The notes: generated by a model not told the origin, from the sequence alone. DNA of 64,000 nt from Acidocella aminolytica 101 = DSM 11237 (GCF_900129125.1 NZ_FQVJ01000008.1:56065-120064), one strand, 5' to 3'. Shown: positions 45,082 to 54,801, counted from the first letter of the stretch. Made by a program: numbers and translations.

Positions 45082-46998
45082 ATGAACAATCTGGGTCGAA
45101 ATATCGCGTTGTGGGTGGTTGTGGCCCTGTTTCTGGTTGTGCTGTTCAATGTGTTCCAGCCGACCAACACACAGGATAACTCATCTGAGATCGCTTATTC
45201 GAGCTTCTTGAATGAGGTAAAGAACAACCAGGTACAAAGCGTGACCATCGCCGGGCATGACATCACCGGCACCACCAAGGATGGCAAGAGCTTTGAAACC
45301 TACGCGCCGGCGGACCAGACCCTTGTCTCCAAACTGACCGATGCCGGGGTCAATGTTTCGGCCAAGCCGGAGGGGGATACGATGAATCCCCTCCTGCGGG
45401 CGCTGCTGAATTGGGCGCCGATGTTGCTGATCCTGGGCGTGTGGATCTTCTTTATGCGGCAGATGCAGGGCGGTGGCGGCCGTGCCATGGGCTTTGGCAA
45501 GTCCCGCGCCCGGTTGCTGACCGAAAAGCAGGGCCGCGTGACGTTTGAGGACGTGGCCGGGATCGACGAGGCGAAGGACGAATTGCAGGAGATCGTGGAT
45601 TTTCTGCGTGATCCGCAGAAATTCCAGCGGCTGGGCGGTAAGATCCCCAAAGGTTGCTTGCTGGTTGGCCCGCCCGGTACGGGTAAGACGCTGCTGGCCC
45701 GCGCCATTGCGGGTGAGGCGAATGTGCCGTTCTTCTCCATCTCCGGGTCGGACTTCGTTGAAATGTTCGTGGGTGTGGGTGCTTCCCGCGTGCGCGATAT
45801 GTTCGAGCAAGGCAAGAAGAACGCGCCGTGCATCATCTTCATCGACGAGATTGACGCGGTGGGCCGCCACCGTGGCGCTGGTCTCGGCGGCGGGAATGAT
45901 GAGCGCGAGCAGACCCTTAACCAGATGCTGGTGGAGATGGACGGGTTCGAGTCCAATGAGGGCGTGATCCTGATTGCCGCCACCAACCGGCCGGACGTGT
46001 TGGACCAGGCGTTGTTGCGCCCTGGCCGTTTCGACCGCCAGGTGGTGGTGCCGAACCCGGATGTGAGCGGCCGTGAGAAGATCCTGAAGGTACACATGCG
46101 CAAGGTGCCGCTGGCCTCCGATGTGGATGCCAAGGTGATCGCGCGTGGGACCCCGGGCTTCTCGGGCGCGGACCTCGCCAATCTGGTGAATGAGGCGGCG
46201 CTGCACGCGGCGCGTATCGGTAAGCGCGTGGTGGCCATGGCGGAGTTTGAATTCGCGAAGGACAAGGTGATGATGGGCTCCGAACGGCGCTCCATGGTCA
46301 TGTCCGACGATGAGAAGAAGATGACCGCCTACCATGAAGGCGGGCATGCCTTGTGCTCCATCACGCTGCCGGAATGCGACCCGGTACATAAGGCCACTAT
46401 CATTCCGCGTGGCAGGGCGCTGGGCATGGTGATGTCCCTGCCGGAGGGTGACCGGTATTCCATGAGCCGCATCAAGCTGTTGCAGCAGTTGATCATGGCC
46501 ATGGGCGGCCGTGCGGCGGAGGAACTGGTGTTCGGGCCGGATAAGGTCTCCAATGGCGCCTCGGGCGATATCAAGATGGCCACCGACACAACGCGTCGCA
46601 TGGTGACGGAGTGGGGAATGTCCGAGAAACTCGGCATGGTATCCTACGTTGATGGCGGGCACGAAAGCTTCATGGGGCACCCCATGGGCGGCAGTAAAAG
46701 CGTGTCCGAGGCAACGGCGCGGGAGATTGATGATGAGGTGCGAAAAATCATCGATCACGCTTATGCTGAGGCCAAACGCATCCTTACCGAGCGCCGGGAT
46801 GATCTGGAGCGTCTGGCGCAGGGGCTGCTGGAATACGAGACCTTGTCCGGTGATGAAATCCAGATGGTTCTGCGTGGTGAAAAGATCACCCGTAAGGTTG
46901 TGGATGAGCCGATGCCGGATAACCGCCGCGGCTCCGTGCCCACGGCCACGCAGCCGGATGTTTCATCTGGCGGAGTGGGGCCGGCACTGCCTGCATAA
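45082..46998 (+). CDS. ftsH: ATP-dependent zinc metalloprotease FtsH
   Basis: This 638-residue inner-membrane protease degrades misfolded and regulatory proteins. Two TM segments (about 8-25 and 108-126) flank a periplasmic domain. The AAA+ domain has Walker A GPPGTGKT (196-203), Walker [10 protein letters not shown] and the SRH region. The zinc site HEGGH lies at 418-422, with a third ligand in the downstream helix. It follows tilS as usual in alphaproteobacteria. Confidence 0.98.
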   Translation: MNNLGRNIALWVVVALFLVVLFNVFQPTNTQDNSSEIAYSSFLNEVKNNQVQSVTIAGHDITGTTKDGKSFETYAPADQTLVSKLTDAGVNVSAKPEGDTMNPLLRALLNWAPMLLILGVWIFFMRQMQGGGGRAMGFGKSRARLLTEKQGRVTFEDVAGIDEAKDELQEIVDFLRDPQKFQRLGGKIPKGCLLVGPPGTGKTLLARAIAGEANVPFFSISGSDFVEMFVGVGASRVRDMFEQGKKNAPCIIFIDEIDAVGRHRGAGLGGGNDEREQTLNQMLVEMDGFESNEGVILIAATNRPDVLDQALLRPGRFDRQVVVPNPDVSGREKILKVHMRKVPLASDVDAKVIARGTPGFSGADLANLVNEAALHAARIGKRVVAMAEFEFAKDKVMMGSERRSMVMSDDEKKMTAYHEGGHALCSITLPECDPVHKATIIPRGRALGMVMSLPEGDRYSMSRIKLLQQLIMAMGGRAAEELVFGPDKVSNGASGDIKMATDTTRRMVTEWGMSEKLGMVSYVDGGHESFMGHPMGGSKSVSEATAREIDDEVRKIIDHAYAEAKRILTERRDDLERLAQGLLEYETLSGDEIQMVLRGEKITRKVVDEPMPDNRRGSVPTATQPDVSSGGVGPALPA

Positions 46999-47006
46999 AG
47001 GCTTGA

Positions 47007-47030
47007 AAAAGGGGGCATCAGCCCCCTTTT
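47007..47030 (+). terminator. ftsH terminator
   Basis: The 10-bp stem AAAAGGGGGC / GCCCCCTTTT with an ATCA loop and seven T residues lies nine bases past the stop. Confidence 0.92.
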
Positions 47031-47062
47031 TTTATGACATAAACAGACCCGGGAGACGCGCT

Positions 47063-48130
47063 ATGGAGAGACGTGATTTTTTCCGTTTGGCGGGGGGCAG
47101 CGCGTTATTGTCGGGTTTGTCCGTGGCGCCGTGGCGCCGTGCGAAGGCCTGCACTCGGGTTTTGTGGAACAGCAAGGGTCAGGCGGTTATCGTGGGGCGG
47201 ACCATGGATTGGCCGGAATCCACGCAGCCAAAGCTCTATGCGTTGCCCGCCGGCCTTAAACGCGATGGCGGCAAGCTTGGCGAGGCCAGGGTGGTGGCGC
47301 AGAACCCGCTTGTCTGGCAGGCCAAATATGGAAGCCTGGTTGCCGGCGCTTACGATTTGGGTGCGGTCGACGGTATGAATGAAAAAGGGTTGGCAGGGCA
47401 CCTGCTTTACCTGAACAGCGCGGATTATGGCGTGCGCGACCCGGCGCGGCCGGGGCTGCAGGCGGGATTGTGGCTGCAATATGCGCTCGATAACGCGGCA
47501 AGCGTCAGTGAGGCGCTGGCCTTGCTCAAGCCCGTGCAGATTGTGATGGTTGAGGCGCATGGTTTCAAAACCAGCCTGCATCTGGCGCTGGAGGATGCAA
47601 GCGGGGACTCGGCCATCATCGAATATATCGGCGGCAAGGCGGTGGTGCATCATGGCCGCCAATATACGGTGATGACCAACGACCCCTCTTATGACGAGCA
47701 GTTGGCCCTGCTGAACAAAATGGAAAAAGCGCACAAATTCACTGCTACCACTCGGGATACGCTCTTACCGGGGAATATGAACCCGGTGGACAGGTTCCAG
47801 CGCGCGGCGTTTTTCTCGCGCTTTTTGCCGCAGCCGCAGAATACCCGACAGGCGATCGCGTCGATGTTTTCGATCATGGCCAATGTCTCGGTGCCGTTTG
47901 GTGCGCCGTATAAGGATTTCGGCACTTATAATACAGAATACCGCTCCGTGACCGACCTGACGCATCGGGTCTATTATTTTCAGCTGACCACCGTGCCGTC
48001 TGTTAGCTGGACGCCTTTGGCTGAGCTGAATTTCGCGCCCGGTGCGCCGGCTTTGATGCTGAACCCGGATGATGTCGGGTTGGCGGGGGATGTTTCGGGG
48101 CGCTATAGCTGGGTCACGCCGCCGTTCTGA
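47063..48130 (+). CDS. Choloylglycine hydrolase-family (linear amide) Ntn hydrolase, exported
   Basis: This is a 355-residue protein. A twin-arginine-type leader (MERRDFFRLAG, hydrophobic to about 23, cleavage near AKA) should leave Cys30 as the new N-terminus. Cys30 is the expected Ntn nucleophile, followed by R46 and D49 in GRTMDW and the TNDPSYDEQL asparagine. The family includes bile-salt hydrolases, penicillin V acylases and acyl-homoserine-lactone acylases; the substrate here is unknown. The start is behind GGGAGA. It is flanked by terminators, so it is a single-gene unit. Confidence 0.88.
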   Translation: MERRDFFRLAGGSALLSGLSVAPWRRAKACTRVLWNSKGQAVIVGRTMDWPESTQPKLYALPAGLKRDGGKLGEARVVAQNPLVWQAKYGSLVAGAYDLGAVDGMNEKGLAGHLLYLNSADYGVRDPARPGLQAGLWLQYALDNAASVSEALALLKPVQIVMVEAHGFKTSLHLALEDASGDSAIIEYIGGKAVVHHGRQYTVMTNDPSYDEQLALLNKMEKAHKFTATTRDTLLPGNMNPVDRFQRAAFFSRFLPQPQNTRQAIASMFSIMANVSVPFGAPYKDFGTYNTEYRSVTDLTHRVYYFQLTTVPSVSWTPLAELNFAPGAPALMLNPDDVGLAGDVSGRYSWVTPPF

Positions 48131-48136
48131 GCGTGG

Positions 48137-48171
48137 AAAAGGCGGTCTTTCCCGTGGAAAAACCGCCTTTT
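48137..48171 (+). terminator. Terminator after the Ntn hydrolase
   Basis: The stem AAAAGGCGGT / ACCGCCTTTT with continued T-run, seven bases after the stop. The leftward gene ending at 48198 may also use it. Confidence 0.85.
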
Positions 48172-48197
48172 TTGAATGCTTTAACCTAGCGGGCGGG

Positions 48198-48611
48198 TCA
48201 GCTCAGAATCTTCCATTCCCCTTTGGAGTCACGGCACATATTCAGTTTGTACTGATAGGTTCCCGGGTTGGTCTTGGTGTTGAATACAGACCCCAGCGTG
48301 CGGCAGGGCATGTCGTCTTTTTCGTAAATGCGTTCAATGGTCAGCGTGCCAGAGGCGCCGCTGGGGCCTTTCCAGTCCTGATGCTGGCCCAGTGTGGAGG
48401 GCATTTCGCCCAGCAGCTTTTGCGCCGCAGCCTGAAACGCGCTCCAATCGCCGCTGGTCATTACCCCGGTGGGGATGCCGCTCATATAACCACGCAAACT
48501 TACAAAAGCATGGGCCGGCGCCGCCATGCCACCCAAGCATGCCAGCACGGCAAGCGTGCAAAGCAGTTTACGGCTTGTTCCGCCATGTTGTGTGGAAAAT
48601 TTCCGCATCAT
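48198..48611 (-). CDS. Secreted RT0821/Lpp0805-type surface protein
   Basis: This 137-residue protein has a signal peptide ending AAPAHA (about 36). The mature part (SGDWSAFQAAAQKLLGEMPSTLGQHQDWKGPSGASGTLTIERIYEKDDMPCR) fits a small periplasmic or surface-antigen family known from Rickettsia and Legionella names. Two cysteines (DMPCR, LNMCR) may pair. The start at 48611 has AGGA seven bases upstream. Function unknown. Confidence 0.75.
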   Translation of the reverse strand: MMRKFSTQHGGTSRKLLCTLAVLACLGGMAAPAHAFVSLRGYMSGIPTGVMTSGDWSAFQAAAQKLLGEMPSTLGQHQDWKGPSGASGTLTIERIYEKDDMPCRTLGSVFNTKTNPGTYQYKLNMCRDSKGEWKILS

Positions 48612-48720
48612 GTTTCCTTCGCGCATGTGCCGTCATTGGGCAGTTTTGTGCCCGGACGGGCCTCTGTGTCCGGGCGTGATGAGGCTAGTCGATTCAGGCT
48701 GGAACCGCAAAGCCGGAGCA

Positions 48721-49497
48721 TCAGGCGGGGAAGCTGCCGTCACGCACCTCGCGCGCATAGGTGGCCAAGGCTTCAGTAAGCAGGCTGGCGCCGTCCAGAT
48801 ATTTCTTAGCGAAGGGCGGAGCGCGGTCCGGGTTCAGGCCCAGAACATCGTGAAACACCAGAACCTGCGCATCCGTGCCCGGCCCGGCGCCAATGCCAAT
48901 GGTGGGGATGGAAAGCCGGGCGGTGATCTCCGCCGCAAGATCGGATGGGATGGCTTCCATCAGCAGCATCCGCGCCCCGGCATCCTGCAGGGCCAGCGCG
49001 TCCTCCATCAATTTTACGGCGGCCTCGGGGGTTTTGCCCTGGCGTTTGAAGCCGCCAATTTGGCGCACATGCTGGGGTGTTAAGCCGATATGCCCGCAAA
49101 CCGGCACGGCGCGCTGGGACAGGAAAAAGACCGTCTCCGCCATCACGGCGCCGCCCTCCAGCTTCACGATTTGTGCGCCCGCTTTCAGCAGACGAGTGGC
49201 GGTGGCGAAGGCTTGGGCGGGGGATTTCTCGAAGCTGGCAAAGGGCAGGTCGGCCATCACCAGCAGCTTACTCACCGCCTTGGCGACGATGCGCGTGTGA
49301 TATTCCATCTGGTCCAGACTCACACTCAGTGTATCAGCCTCGCCCCCGACCATCATGCCCAGTGAATCGCCAATCAGCACGGCATCCATTCCCGCGGCTT
49401 CGGCCAGCCGCGCGGCGGTGAAGTCATAGGCGGTGATCATGCTCAGCTTACGGCCTTCGCGCTTGGCTTTGTCCCAGGCGCCTAGTGTTCTGCTCAT
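48721..49497 (-). CDS. panB: 3-methyl-2-oxobutanoate hydroxymethyltransferase
   Basis: This 258-residue TIM-barrel enzyme uses methylene-THF to make ketopantoate, the substrate of PanE. Motifs are MITAYDFTAARLAEAAGMDAVLIGDSLGM (metal-binding Asp), HIGLTPQHV and the catalytic glutamate region LLMEAIPSDLA. It overlaps the upstream pncC-type gene by four bases. Confidence 0.96.
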   Translation of the reverse strand: MSRTLGAWDKAKREGRKLSMITAYDFTAARLAEAAGMDAVLIGDSLGMMVGGEADTLSVSLDQMEYHTRIVAKAVSKLLVMADLPFASFEKSPAQAFATATRLLKAGAQIVKLEGGAVMAETVFFLSQRAVPVCGHIGLTPQHVRQIGGFKRQGKTPEAAVKLMEDALALQDAGARMLLMEAIPSDLAAEITARLSIPTIGIGAGPGTDAQVLVFHDVLGLNPDRAPPFAKKYLDGASLLTEALATYAREVRDGSFPA

Positions 49498-49964
49498 GCT
49501 TTGTCTCCTGCCTGTTCCAGCAAGGCGAGGGCGAAGGCCACCGCTTGGGCACGAATGTCCTCACGGTTGCCCTGGAACAGCTTGTGGTGAGTGGTGGCGC
49601 CATCTGGACCGGCGAGGCCGAACCACACAGTGCCGACGGGCTTTTCAGCGCTGCCGCCGCCCGGCCCGGCGATGCCGGTGATGGAAATTGCATAATCCAC
49701 CCCCGCATGGGCGCGCGCACCTGCCGCCATGGCTTCGGCAACCTCGGGCGAGACGGCACCATGGGCGGCCAGCATGGCCTCTGGTACGCCGAGCATCTGG
49801 GTTTTGGCCTCGTTGGCGTAGGTGACGAAGCCGTGAGTAAACACGGCGGAAGATCCGGCAATGGCGGTTACGGCACCCGCCACCAACCCGCCGGTGCAGC
49901 TTTCCGCTGTGGCGAGGGTCAGCCCCTTGGCCATAAATAAAGAGACAAGGCTGGCGGCGCTCAT
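49494..49964 (-). CDS. CinA-type nicotinamide-nucleotide amidase
   Basis: This 156-residue single-domain CinA C-terminal (PncC) protein deamidates NMN in pyridine-nucleotide recycling. The motifs are LATAESCTGGLVAGAVTAIAGSS and GIAGPGGGSAEKPVGTVWFGLA. The start at 49964 gives an ATGA overlap with pgpA; the frame to 50003 is not needed. This domain stands alone, without the N-terminal competence half. Confidence 0.92.
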   Translation of the reverse strand: MSAASLVSLFMAKGLTLATAESCTGGLVAGAVTAIAGSSAVFTHGFVTYANEAKTQMLGVPEAMLAAHGAVSPEVAEAMAAGARAHAGVDYAISITGIAGPGGGSAEKPVGTVWFGLAGPDGATTHHKLFQGNREDIRAQAVAFALALLEQAGDKA

Positions 49965-50407
49965 AACGGCGAGACTAGATGCAAAACCAACATCACCAAC
50001 CAAGCCAGCAGCCCAGCGATGATATCATCGCCCATGATGCCGATTTCATCCTTGCGCTTGTCCGCCCAGCCCACCGGTCCGGGTTTCCAGATATCGAACA
50101 GCCGGAACAGCCCGAAAGACAGCAATGCCCCCCAGAAGCTGACCTCATAAAGAGCCAGCAGCGGGATCATTTGCCCGGCGATTTCGTCGATGACGACCCA
50201 GCTTGGGTCGTTTTCGGCCTCCGGGAGCTGGCCGATGGCATAGAGCCCCACTGCCGAGGCCACCACAATGCCGGTGAGAAGGGCGATATGTCCAACCGTC
50301 AGCAGCAGGCAGCCAAGCAGCAGCCCCACCAGCGAGCCGAATGTACCGGGGGCCTTCGGGGCCAGGCCGGAGCCGAAGCCGGATGCGATAAAACGCCAAA
50401 ATTTCAT
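49961..50407 (-). CDS. pgpA: Phosphatidylglycerophosphatase A
   Basis: This 148-residue inner-membrane phosphatase produces phosphatidylglycerol from its phosphate. The motifs are GSGLAPKAPGTFGSLVGL and WVVIDEIAGQMIPLL, with three or four TM segments. The start at 50407 forms ATGA with the slt stop. A membrane protein in the chain slt-pgpA-pncC-panB, all coupled by short overlaps. Confidence 0.92.
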   Translation of the reverse strand: MKFWRFIASGFGSGLAPKAPGTFGSLVGLLLGCLLLTVGHIALLTGIVVASAVGLYAIGQLPEAENDPSWVVIDEIAGQMIPLLALYEVSFWGALLSFGLFRLFDIWKPGPVGWADKRKDEIGIMGDDIIAGLLAWLVMLVLHLVSPL

Positions 50408-51996
50408 GGTTGGTTTAGCCATTTCGCGACAGGAGACACGGCCTTGCCGGTCAGCAGCGCCCTGTAGATGGTGATGTTCTCAGAAACACGCTGCACATAA
50501 TTGCGCGTCTCGCTGAACGGGATTTCCTCGATCCAGTCGATCATGTTCGCGCCGCCGGGCTGGGTGCCGAGTTCCGGGTCGCCGTATTCCTTCAGCCAGC
50601 GGGCCACGTTGGTGGGGCCCGCATTATAGGCGGCGATGGCCAGGGGCAGGCAGTTTCCGAAGTTACGCAACTCCTGCGCGAAATAAGCGGCGCCAAGATT
50701 CATATTCTGGTCCGGGTTGAATAAATCCCCGGCGGGCAGGTTGTATTTTTCCCCGGTTCGCCGCGCGGTGGAGGGGAGAAGCTGCATCAGCCCCACCGCC
50801 CCGGCGCCGGAGACCACATCCGGGTTGAAGCTGCTTTCCTGACGCATGATGCCAAGGGAGACAGCCGGGTCAAGCGACGTGGAGGGTGGGTGATAGGGGA
50901 TGGGCCAGCCTTCCCGCACAAGCATCTGCCCGTACACGCCCGCCAGCCGGGCGATGGTGACGGAGGATTGCGGAAAACCAAGTCCCAGCGCCAGCCGAGC
51001 CGCTATGAGGCGGGTTTTATTGTCTAGCGCCGTCTGGCCGATCCGGTTCAGGAAAATCTGCGCGTCATGCGGGTCGCTCATCTGCTCCAGCAGCACGGCG
51101 GCGCGGGGCAGTTCGCCCATCCCGAAATCCAGGGCGTCCTGTACCGAAAAGCCGGGCTCCTGCACGGATTTGATACGCTGGGCCAACTGTTCCGGCGTGT
51201 CCTTCAGCGCCAGGGCGGCAAGCTGGCCGTAGAACGTGTCAGGATAAGCGGCGGCGCGGGTATAGTCCTGCTGAGCGGTGGCGCCGGTTTCACTGCGCCC
51301 CAGCCAGTACCAGGCGCGGGCCTGGGTGATGACGGCGGTGGAGGAGGAGGCAAGGTCCTGGAACCAGGTCGCGGCCTCCTGCGGCTGTTTCAGGAAGCGC
51401 AGGAGCAGAAAACCCGCGAAAAAATCCCGGTCGGCAATTTGCTCGCGCGCGGCGGTGCCGGAGATGGGCGGATTTGCGGCGATAACCACCTGATAGGCAG
51501 TTTTCGGGTCTCCGGCCTGCAACAAGGCGCGGGCCAGCACATCCTGCGCGGGCCAAAACATGAGCTGTTGGTTTGGGCTGGCGGCTTTCATGGCAGCCTT
51601 GCCCTGGCTCTCCCAAAGTTTTGCCGCGTCCTCATCCTTGCCCTGGATGTGTAGGGATCGGACCTCGGCAATGAAATCCGGCGCGGCGGTTGGCGTGGCG
51701 GGCTGATACAGCCCCGAGGCCTGGAGTTCCCGCAATTTCAAAAGCCCCTGCATCGGCCAGTCTGGGTTGGCTTTGATGAAGGCGGTGATTTCATCGGCGC
51801 TGCCGCCACCCGGTGAGATCAGCCGGAAATAGGTGACGAGCTTTTCAACAAGCGGGTCGCCCGTGGCGGCGGCGAGTTGCTCGGCCTGTGGAAATTGTCC
51901 GGCATGCACATCGCGCATGATCTGCGGGCTGGCGGCGGTTTGCGCCAGCGCACAGGCGGGGGTGAGAAGCAACGGCAATGCAGCCAGGAATTTCAT
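50404..51996 (-). CDS. slt: Soluble lytic murein transglycosylase
   Basis: This 530-residue periplasmic enzyme cleaves peptidoglycan glycan strands to 1,6-anhydro products. It has a signal peptide (about 1-18) and a superhelical TPR-like U-domain (about 40-350). The SLT catalytic domain (about 365-515) shows GIMRQESSFNPDVVSGAGAVGLMQLLP with the catalytic glutamate, plus AYNAGPTNVARWL. It is divergent from dapA. Confidence 0.95.
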   Translation of the reverse strand: MKFLAALPLLLTPACALAQTAASPQIMRDVHAGQFPQAEQLAAATGDPLVEKLVTYFRLISPGGGSADEITAFIKANPDWPMQGLLKLRELQASGLYQPATPTAAPDFIAEVRSLHIQGKDEDAAKLWESQGKAAMKAASPNQQLMFWPAQDVLARALLQAGDPKTAYQVVIAANPPISGTAAREQIADRDFFAGFLLLRFLKQPQEAATWFQDLASSSTAVITQARAWYWLGRSETGATAQQDYTRAAAYPDTFYGQLAALALKDTPEQLAQRIKSVQEPGFSVQDALDFGMGELPRAAVLLEQMSDPHDAQIFLNRIGQTALDNKTRLIAARLALGLGFPQSSVTIARLAGVYGQMLVREGWPIPYHPPSTSLDPAVSLGIMRQESSFNPDVVSGAGAVGLMQLLPSTARRTGEKYNLPAGDLFNPDQNMNLGAAYFAQELRNFGNCLPLAIAAYNAGPTNVARWLKEYGDPELGTQPGGANMIDWIEEIPFSETRNYVQRVSENITIYRALLTGKAVSPVAKWLNQP

Positions 51997-52110
51997 ACCC
52001 CCTATTTAGCAGCGCCAGGGGCGCGGGCCAAACCTTCCGCGTGGACGCTTGCCCCGATGGGCGGAGAAGATTAGGGGAGAGGGTGGACTAAATCCTTCCA
52101 GGGACAAGAT

Positions 52111-52989
52111 ATGTTTTACGGCTCCTTCACCGCCCTTGTGACACCGATGCACGAGGACGGACGCATTGACGACGAGGCTTATATTCGCCTCATCGATTGG
52201 CAGATCGCCGAGGGCACCAACGGCATTGTGCCGGTTGGAACCACAGGCGAATCCCCGACCTTGAGCCATGAAGAGCATAAACAGGTAGTCGATCTGGCGG
52301 TGAAAGCCGCCAAGGGACGGGTTCCCGTGATGGCCGGGGCCGGTTCCAACTCGACCGCCGAGGCGATCGGCCTGGCACGCTATGCCGAAAAAGCCGGAGC
52401 GGACGCGGTGCTGGTGGTAACGCCGTACTACAACAAGCCGACGCAGGAAGGCCTGTACAGGCACTTCAAGGCGGTTGCGGAGGCGGTTTCGATTCCGCTG
52501 TTAATCTACAACATTCCCGGCCGGTCGGTGATCGATATGTCCGTGGAGACGATGGCGCGGTTGGCCGAGATTAAAAACATCGTGGGGGTGAAGGACGCCA
52601 CCGCGAATCTCGCCCGCCCGCTGCACACCACCCGCGCCTGTGGGGAGGTATTCATCCAGCTTTCCGGCGAGGATCATACTGCGTTGGCTTATCTGGCCTC
52701 TGGCGGGCATGGCTGCATCTCCGTCACCTCCAACGTGGCGCCTAAGCTGTGCGCGGACATGCAGGCCGCCTGGACCAAGGGCGATGTAAAGACGGCCATG
52801 GCCATCCAGCAGCGTCTGGTGCCGCTGCATGACGCCATGTTCTGCGAGAGCAATCCCGGCCCGGTGAAATATGCCGCCTCGCTGCTGGGGTTTGGCGCCA
52901 ACCATGTGCGCCTGCCGCTGGCGCCTGTTTCGGCGGCCTCGGCTGAGCGCGTGAAGGCGGCGATGCGGGATGTTGGTTTGTTGAATTGA
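52111..52989 (+). CDS. dapA: 4-hydroxy-tetrahydrodipicolinate synthase
   Basis: This 292-residue TIM-barrel aldolase condenses pyruvate with aspartate semialdehyde in lysine and meso-DAP synthesis. The Schiff-base K161 lies in VGVKDATANL, with Y133 in LIYNIPGR and T44-T45 in GTTGES. It overlaps the smpB TTG start by four bases. Confidence 0.97.
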   Translation: MFYGSFTALVTPMHEDGRIDDEAYIRLIDWQIAEGTNGIVPVGTTGESPTLSHEEHKQVVDLAVKAAKGRVPVMAGAGSNSTAEAIGLARYAEKAGADAVLVVTPYYNKPTQEGLYRHFKAVAEAVSIPLLIYNIPGRSVIDMSVETMARLAEIKNIVGVKDATANLARPLHTTRACGEVFIQLSGEDHTALAYLASGGHGCISVTSNVAPKLCADMQAAWTKGDVKTAMAIQQRLVPLHDAMFCESNPGPVKYAASLLGFGANHVRLPLAPVSAASAERVKAAMRDVGLLN

Positions 52990-53468
52990 GCAAAGACAAG
53001 AAAAAATCAGAGTTTATCTCGCACGGTATCGCCGCGCAGAATCGCAAGGCGCGGCATGATTACACGATCCTCTCTACCATTGAGGCGGGGATCGTCCTGC
53101 GCGGTGTTGAGGTGAAATCCCTGCGGCTGGGCCGCGCCCAGTTGAACGAGGCTTGGGCGGGCGAGCGGGATGGCGAGCTGTTTTTGTTCAATCTCTATAT
53201 CCCGGAATATCAGTCCGGGGTGCTGTCGCGATTTGATGTACGCGGCCTCCGCAAGCTGTTGATTAAACGCAAGGAGCGGAACCAGATTTTCGCCGCCATC
53301 TCCCGCGACCGGCGGACGGTGGTGCCGCTGGATGTGTTCTTTAACGACCGCGGTCTGGCCAAGGTGACGCTGGGTATCGCGGAAGGTAAGCAAAAAGCGG
53401 ATAAGCGCCACGCCGCTGCCGAGCGCGACTGGAAGCGTGACAAGGCCCGGCTGCTGCGCAACAAGTAA
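52986..53468 (+). CDS. smpB: SsrA-binding protein SmpB
   Basis: This 160-residue protein is a partner of tmRNA in ribosome rescue. The SmpB barrel shows AAQNRKARHDYTILSTIEAGIVLRGVEVKSLRLGRAQLNEAW, and the basic C-terminal tail (KADKRHAAAERDWKRDKARLLRNK) enters the mRNA channel. It starts at TTG inside the dapA stop (TTGA), so it is translationally coupled. Confidence 0.96.
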   Translation: MSKDKKKSEFISHGIAAQNRKARHDYTILSTIEAGIVLRGVEVKSLRLGRAQLNEAWAGERDGELFLFNLYIPEYQSGVLSRFDVRGLRKLLIKRKERNQIFAAISRDRRTVVPLDVFFNDRGLAKVTLGIAEGKQKADKRHAAAERDWKRDKARLLRNK

Positions 53469-53472
53469 GGTA

Positions 53473-54111
53473 TCAGGCGAGCAGCCGCCTGATACCCGCC
53501 ACGATCTCCTCGAACATCTCCTGTGTGATTCGCCCGGTATTCACATTGTACTGGGAGGTATGGAAGCTGTCCGCTAGCACCAGCCCGTTTGGCAGCTCAT
53601 GCAGCGCGCCATGCTTGAATTTATGCTGGCTGGCTTTAAGACCCAGCCCCTGCAAAATCGATTCATGTGCCTTGCCGCCAATGGCCAGCAGCACCCGCAG
53701 CTTTTTCATCGCGGCAATCTCGGCCGCCAGATAAGGCAGGCAGTGGTTTTTGTCCGAGGTTTCCAGCTTGTGCTGGGGCGGGGCGCAGCGCACGGCGTTG
53801 GTGATGCGGCAATCTACCAGTTTCAGCCCGTCATCCGGGCGTTCCTGGAAGCTGCCTTTGGCAAAGCCGAATTTGGTCAGCACCGGGTAGAGCAGGCGGC
53901 CCGCGACATCGCCGGTGAAGGGACGGCCAGTCCGGTTGGCGCCGTTCACGCCAGGGGCCTGGCCCACCACAAGCAGCCGCGCCGTGGCCGGGCCAAAGCT
54001 GGGCACGGGGGCGTTGAACCAGTCTGGGTGCAACGCCCGGTAGTCCTCCCGGTAGGCGGCGAGGCGCGGGCAAAGCCCGCAATCGCGGTCAGGCAGGGTT
54101 GGGAGGCTCAT
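53473..54111 (-). CDS. Family 5 (UDGb-type) uracil-DNA glycosylase
   Basis: This 212-residue enzyme excises uracil from DNA. Early cysteines CGLC (11-14) and later CRITNAVRCAPP suggest the [4Fe-4S] cluster of families 4 and 5. Motif 1 is GQAPGVNGANRTGRPFTGD; motif 2 is HTSQYNVNTGR. The combination is closer to UDGb than to family 4. It overlaps the NYN-domain gene by four bases, so the two are coupled. Confidence 0.85.
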   Translation of the reverse strand: MSLPTLPDRDCGLCPRLAAYREDYRALHPDWFNAPVPSFGPATARLLVVGQAPGVNGANRTGRPFTGDVAGRLLYPVLTKFGFAKGSFQERPDDGLKLVDCRITNAVRCAPPQHKLETSDKNHCLPYLAAEIAAMKKLRVLLAIGGKAHESILQGLGLKASQHKFKHGALHELPNGLVLADSFHTSQYNVNTGRITQEMFEEIVAGIRRLLA

Positions 54112-54677
54112 TCTTCGTCCTCACGCTCGACGCGGGAGCGCGTGTCTTGATGGCGGCGGGAGAAATGCTCCGCGATATCCGCCAGTTCGATGAACTGGTC
54201 CGTTTGGCGGCGCAATTCGTCAGCGATCATGGGCGGGCTGGTGCGGATGGACGACACCACGGAAACCCTGACCCCCTTGCGCTGCATGGCTTCCACCAGA
54301 CGCCGGAAATCCGAGTCGCCGGAGAACAGAATGGCATGGTCCAAATTGGGGGCCAGCTCCAGCATGTCGATCGCCAGCTCGATATCCATATTGCCTTTCA
54401 CCCGGCGCCGGCCCAGAGCGTCGGTGAACTCCTTGGCGGGCTTGGTCACCAGGCTGTAGCCGTTATAGGCCAGCCAGTCTGTTAGTGGCTTTAACGGGGA
54501 GTATTCCTCCGTCTCCAACAGGGCGGAATAGTAGTAGGCGCGCAGCAGGTTGGTCTGGGTGCTGAAGAAATCCAACAGCTTCCGATAATCAATATCAAAG
54601 CCAAGGCTTCGCGTGGCGGCGTAAAGATTAGCACCGTCTATGAATAGGCAGGTGCGTTCCTGGGTGGAAAGACGCAT
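54108..54677 (-). CDS. NYN-domain (LabA-like) putative nuclease
   Basis: This 189-residue protein has a NYN/PIN-like fold. Its acidic residues occur in CLFIDGANLY (about 11-20), in GNMDIELAIDML and in LFSGDSDFRRLVEAMQRKGVRVSVV, the metal-binding pattern of this nuclease-like group. The start at 54677 has AAGGA at suitable spacing, unlike the ATG at 54689. The C-terminal tail is basic. Its coupling with a uracil-DNA glycosylase hints at DNA or RNA quality control, but this is inference. Confidence 0.88.
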   Translation of the reverse strand: MRLSTQERTCLFIDGANLYAATRSLGFDIDYRKLLDFFSTQTNLLRAYYYSALLETEEYSPLKPLTDWLAYNGYSLVTKPAKEFTDALGRRRVKGNMDIELAIDMLELAPNLDHAILFSGDSDFRRLVEAMQRKGVRVSVVSSIRTSPPMIADELRRQTDQFIELADIAEHFSRRHQDTRSRVEREDEE

Positions 54678-54801
54678 TTTAAAATCCATCCTTTTGAAAT
54701 GACTAGTTAAAGGGGGTGTACAATGATCTGATAAATGTTAGTGTTTGCTCAGTGCGCGAACTGTGTTTGTGCCAATCTGTGTTCCGGGTATTCCACTATT
54801 T

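Noticed and set aside
45181..46758. 525-codon open frame antisense to ftsH
   Set aside because: Shadow of the high-GC ftsH gene; histidine-rich composition, no domain and no ribosome site. The ftsH frame has all catalytic motifs.
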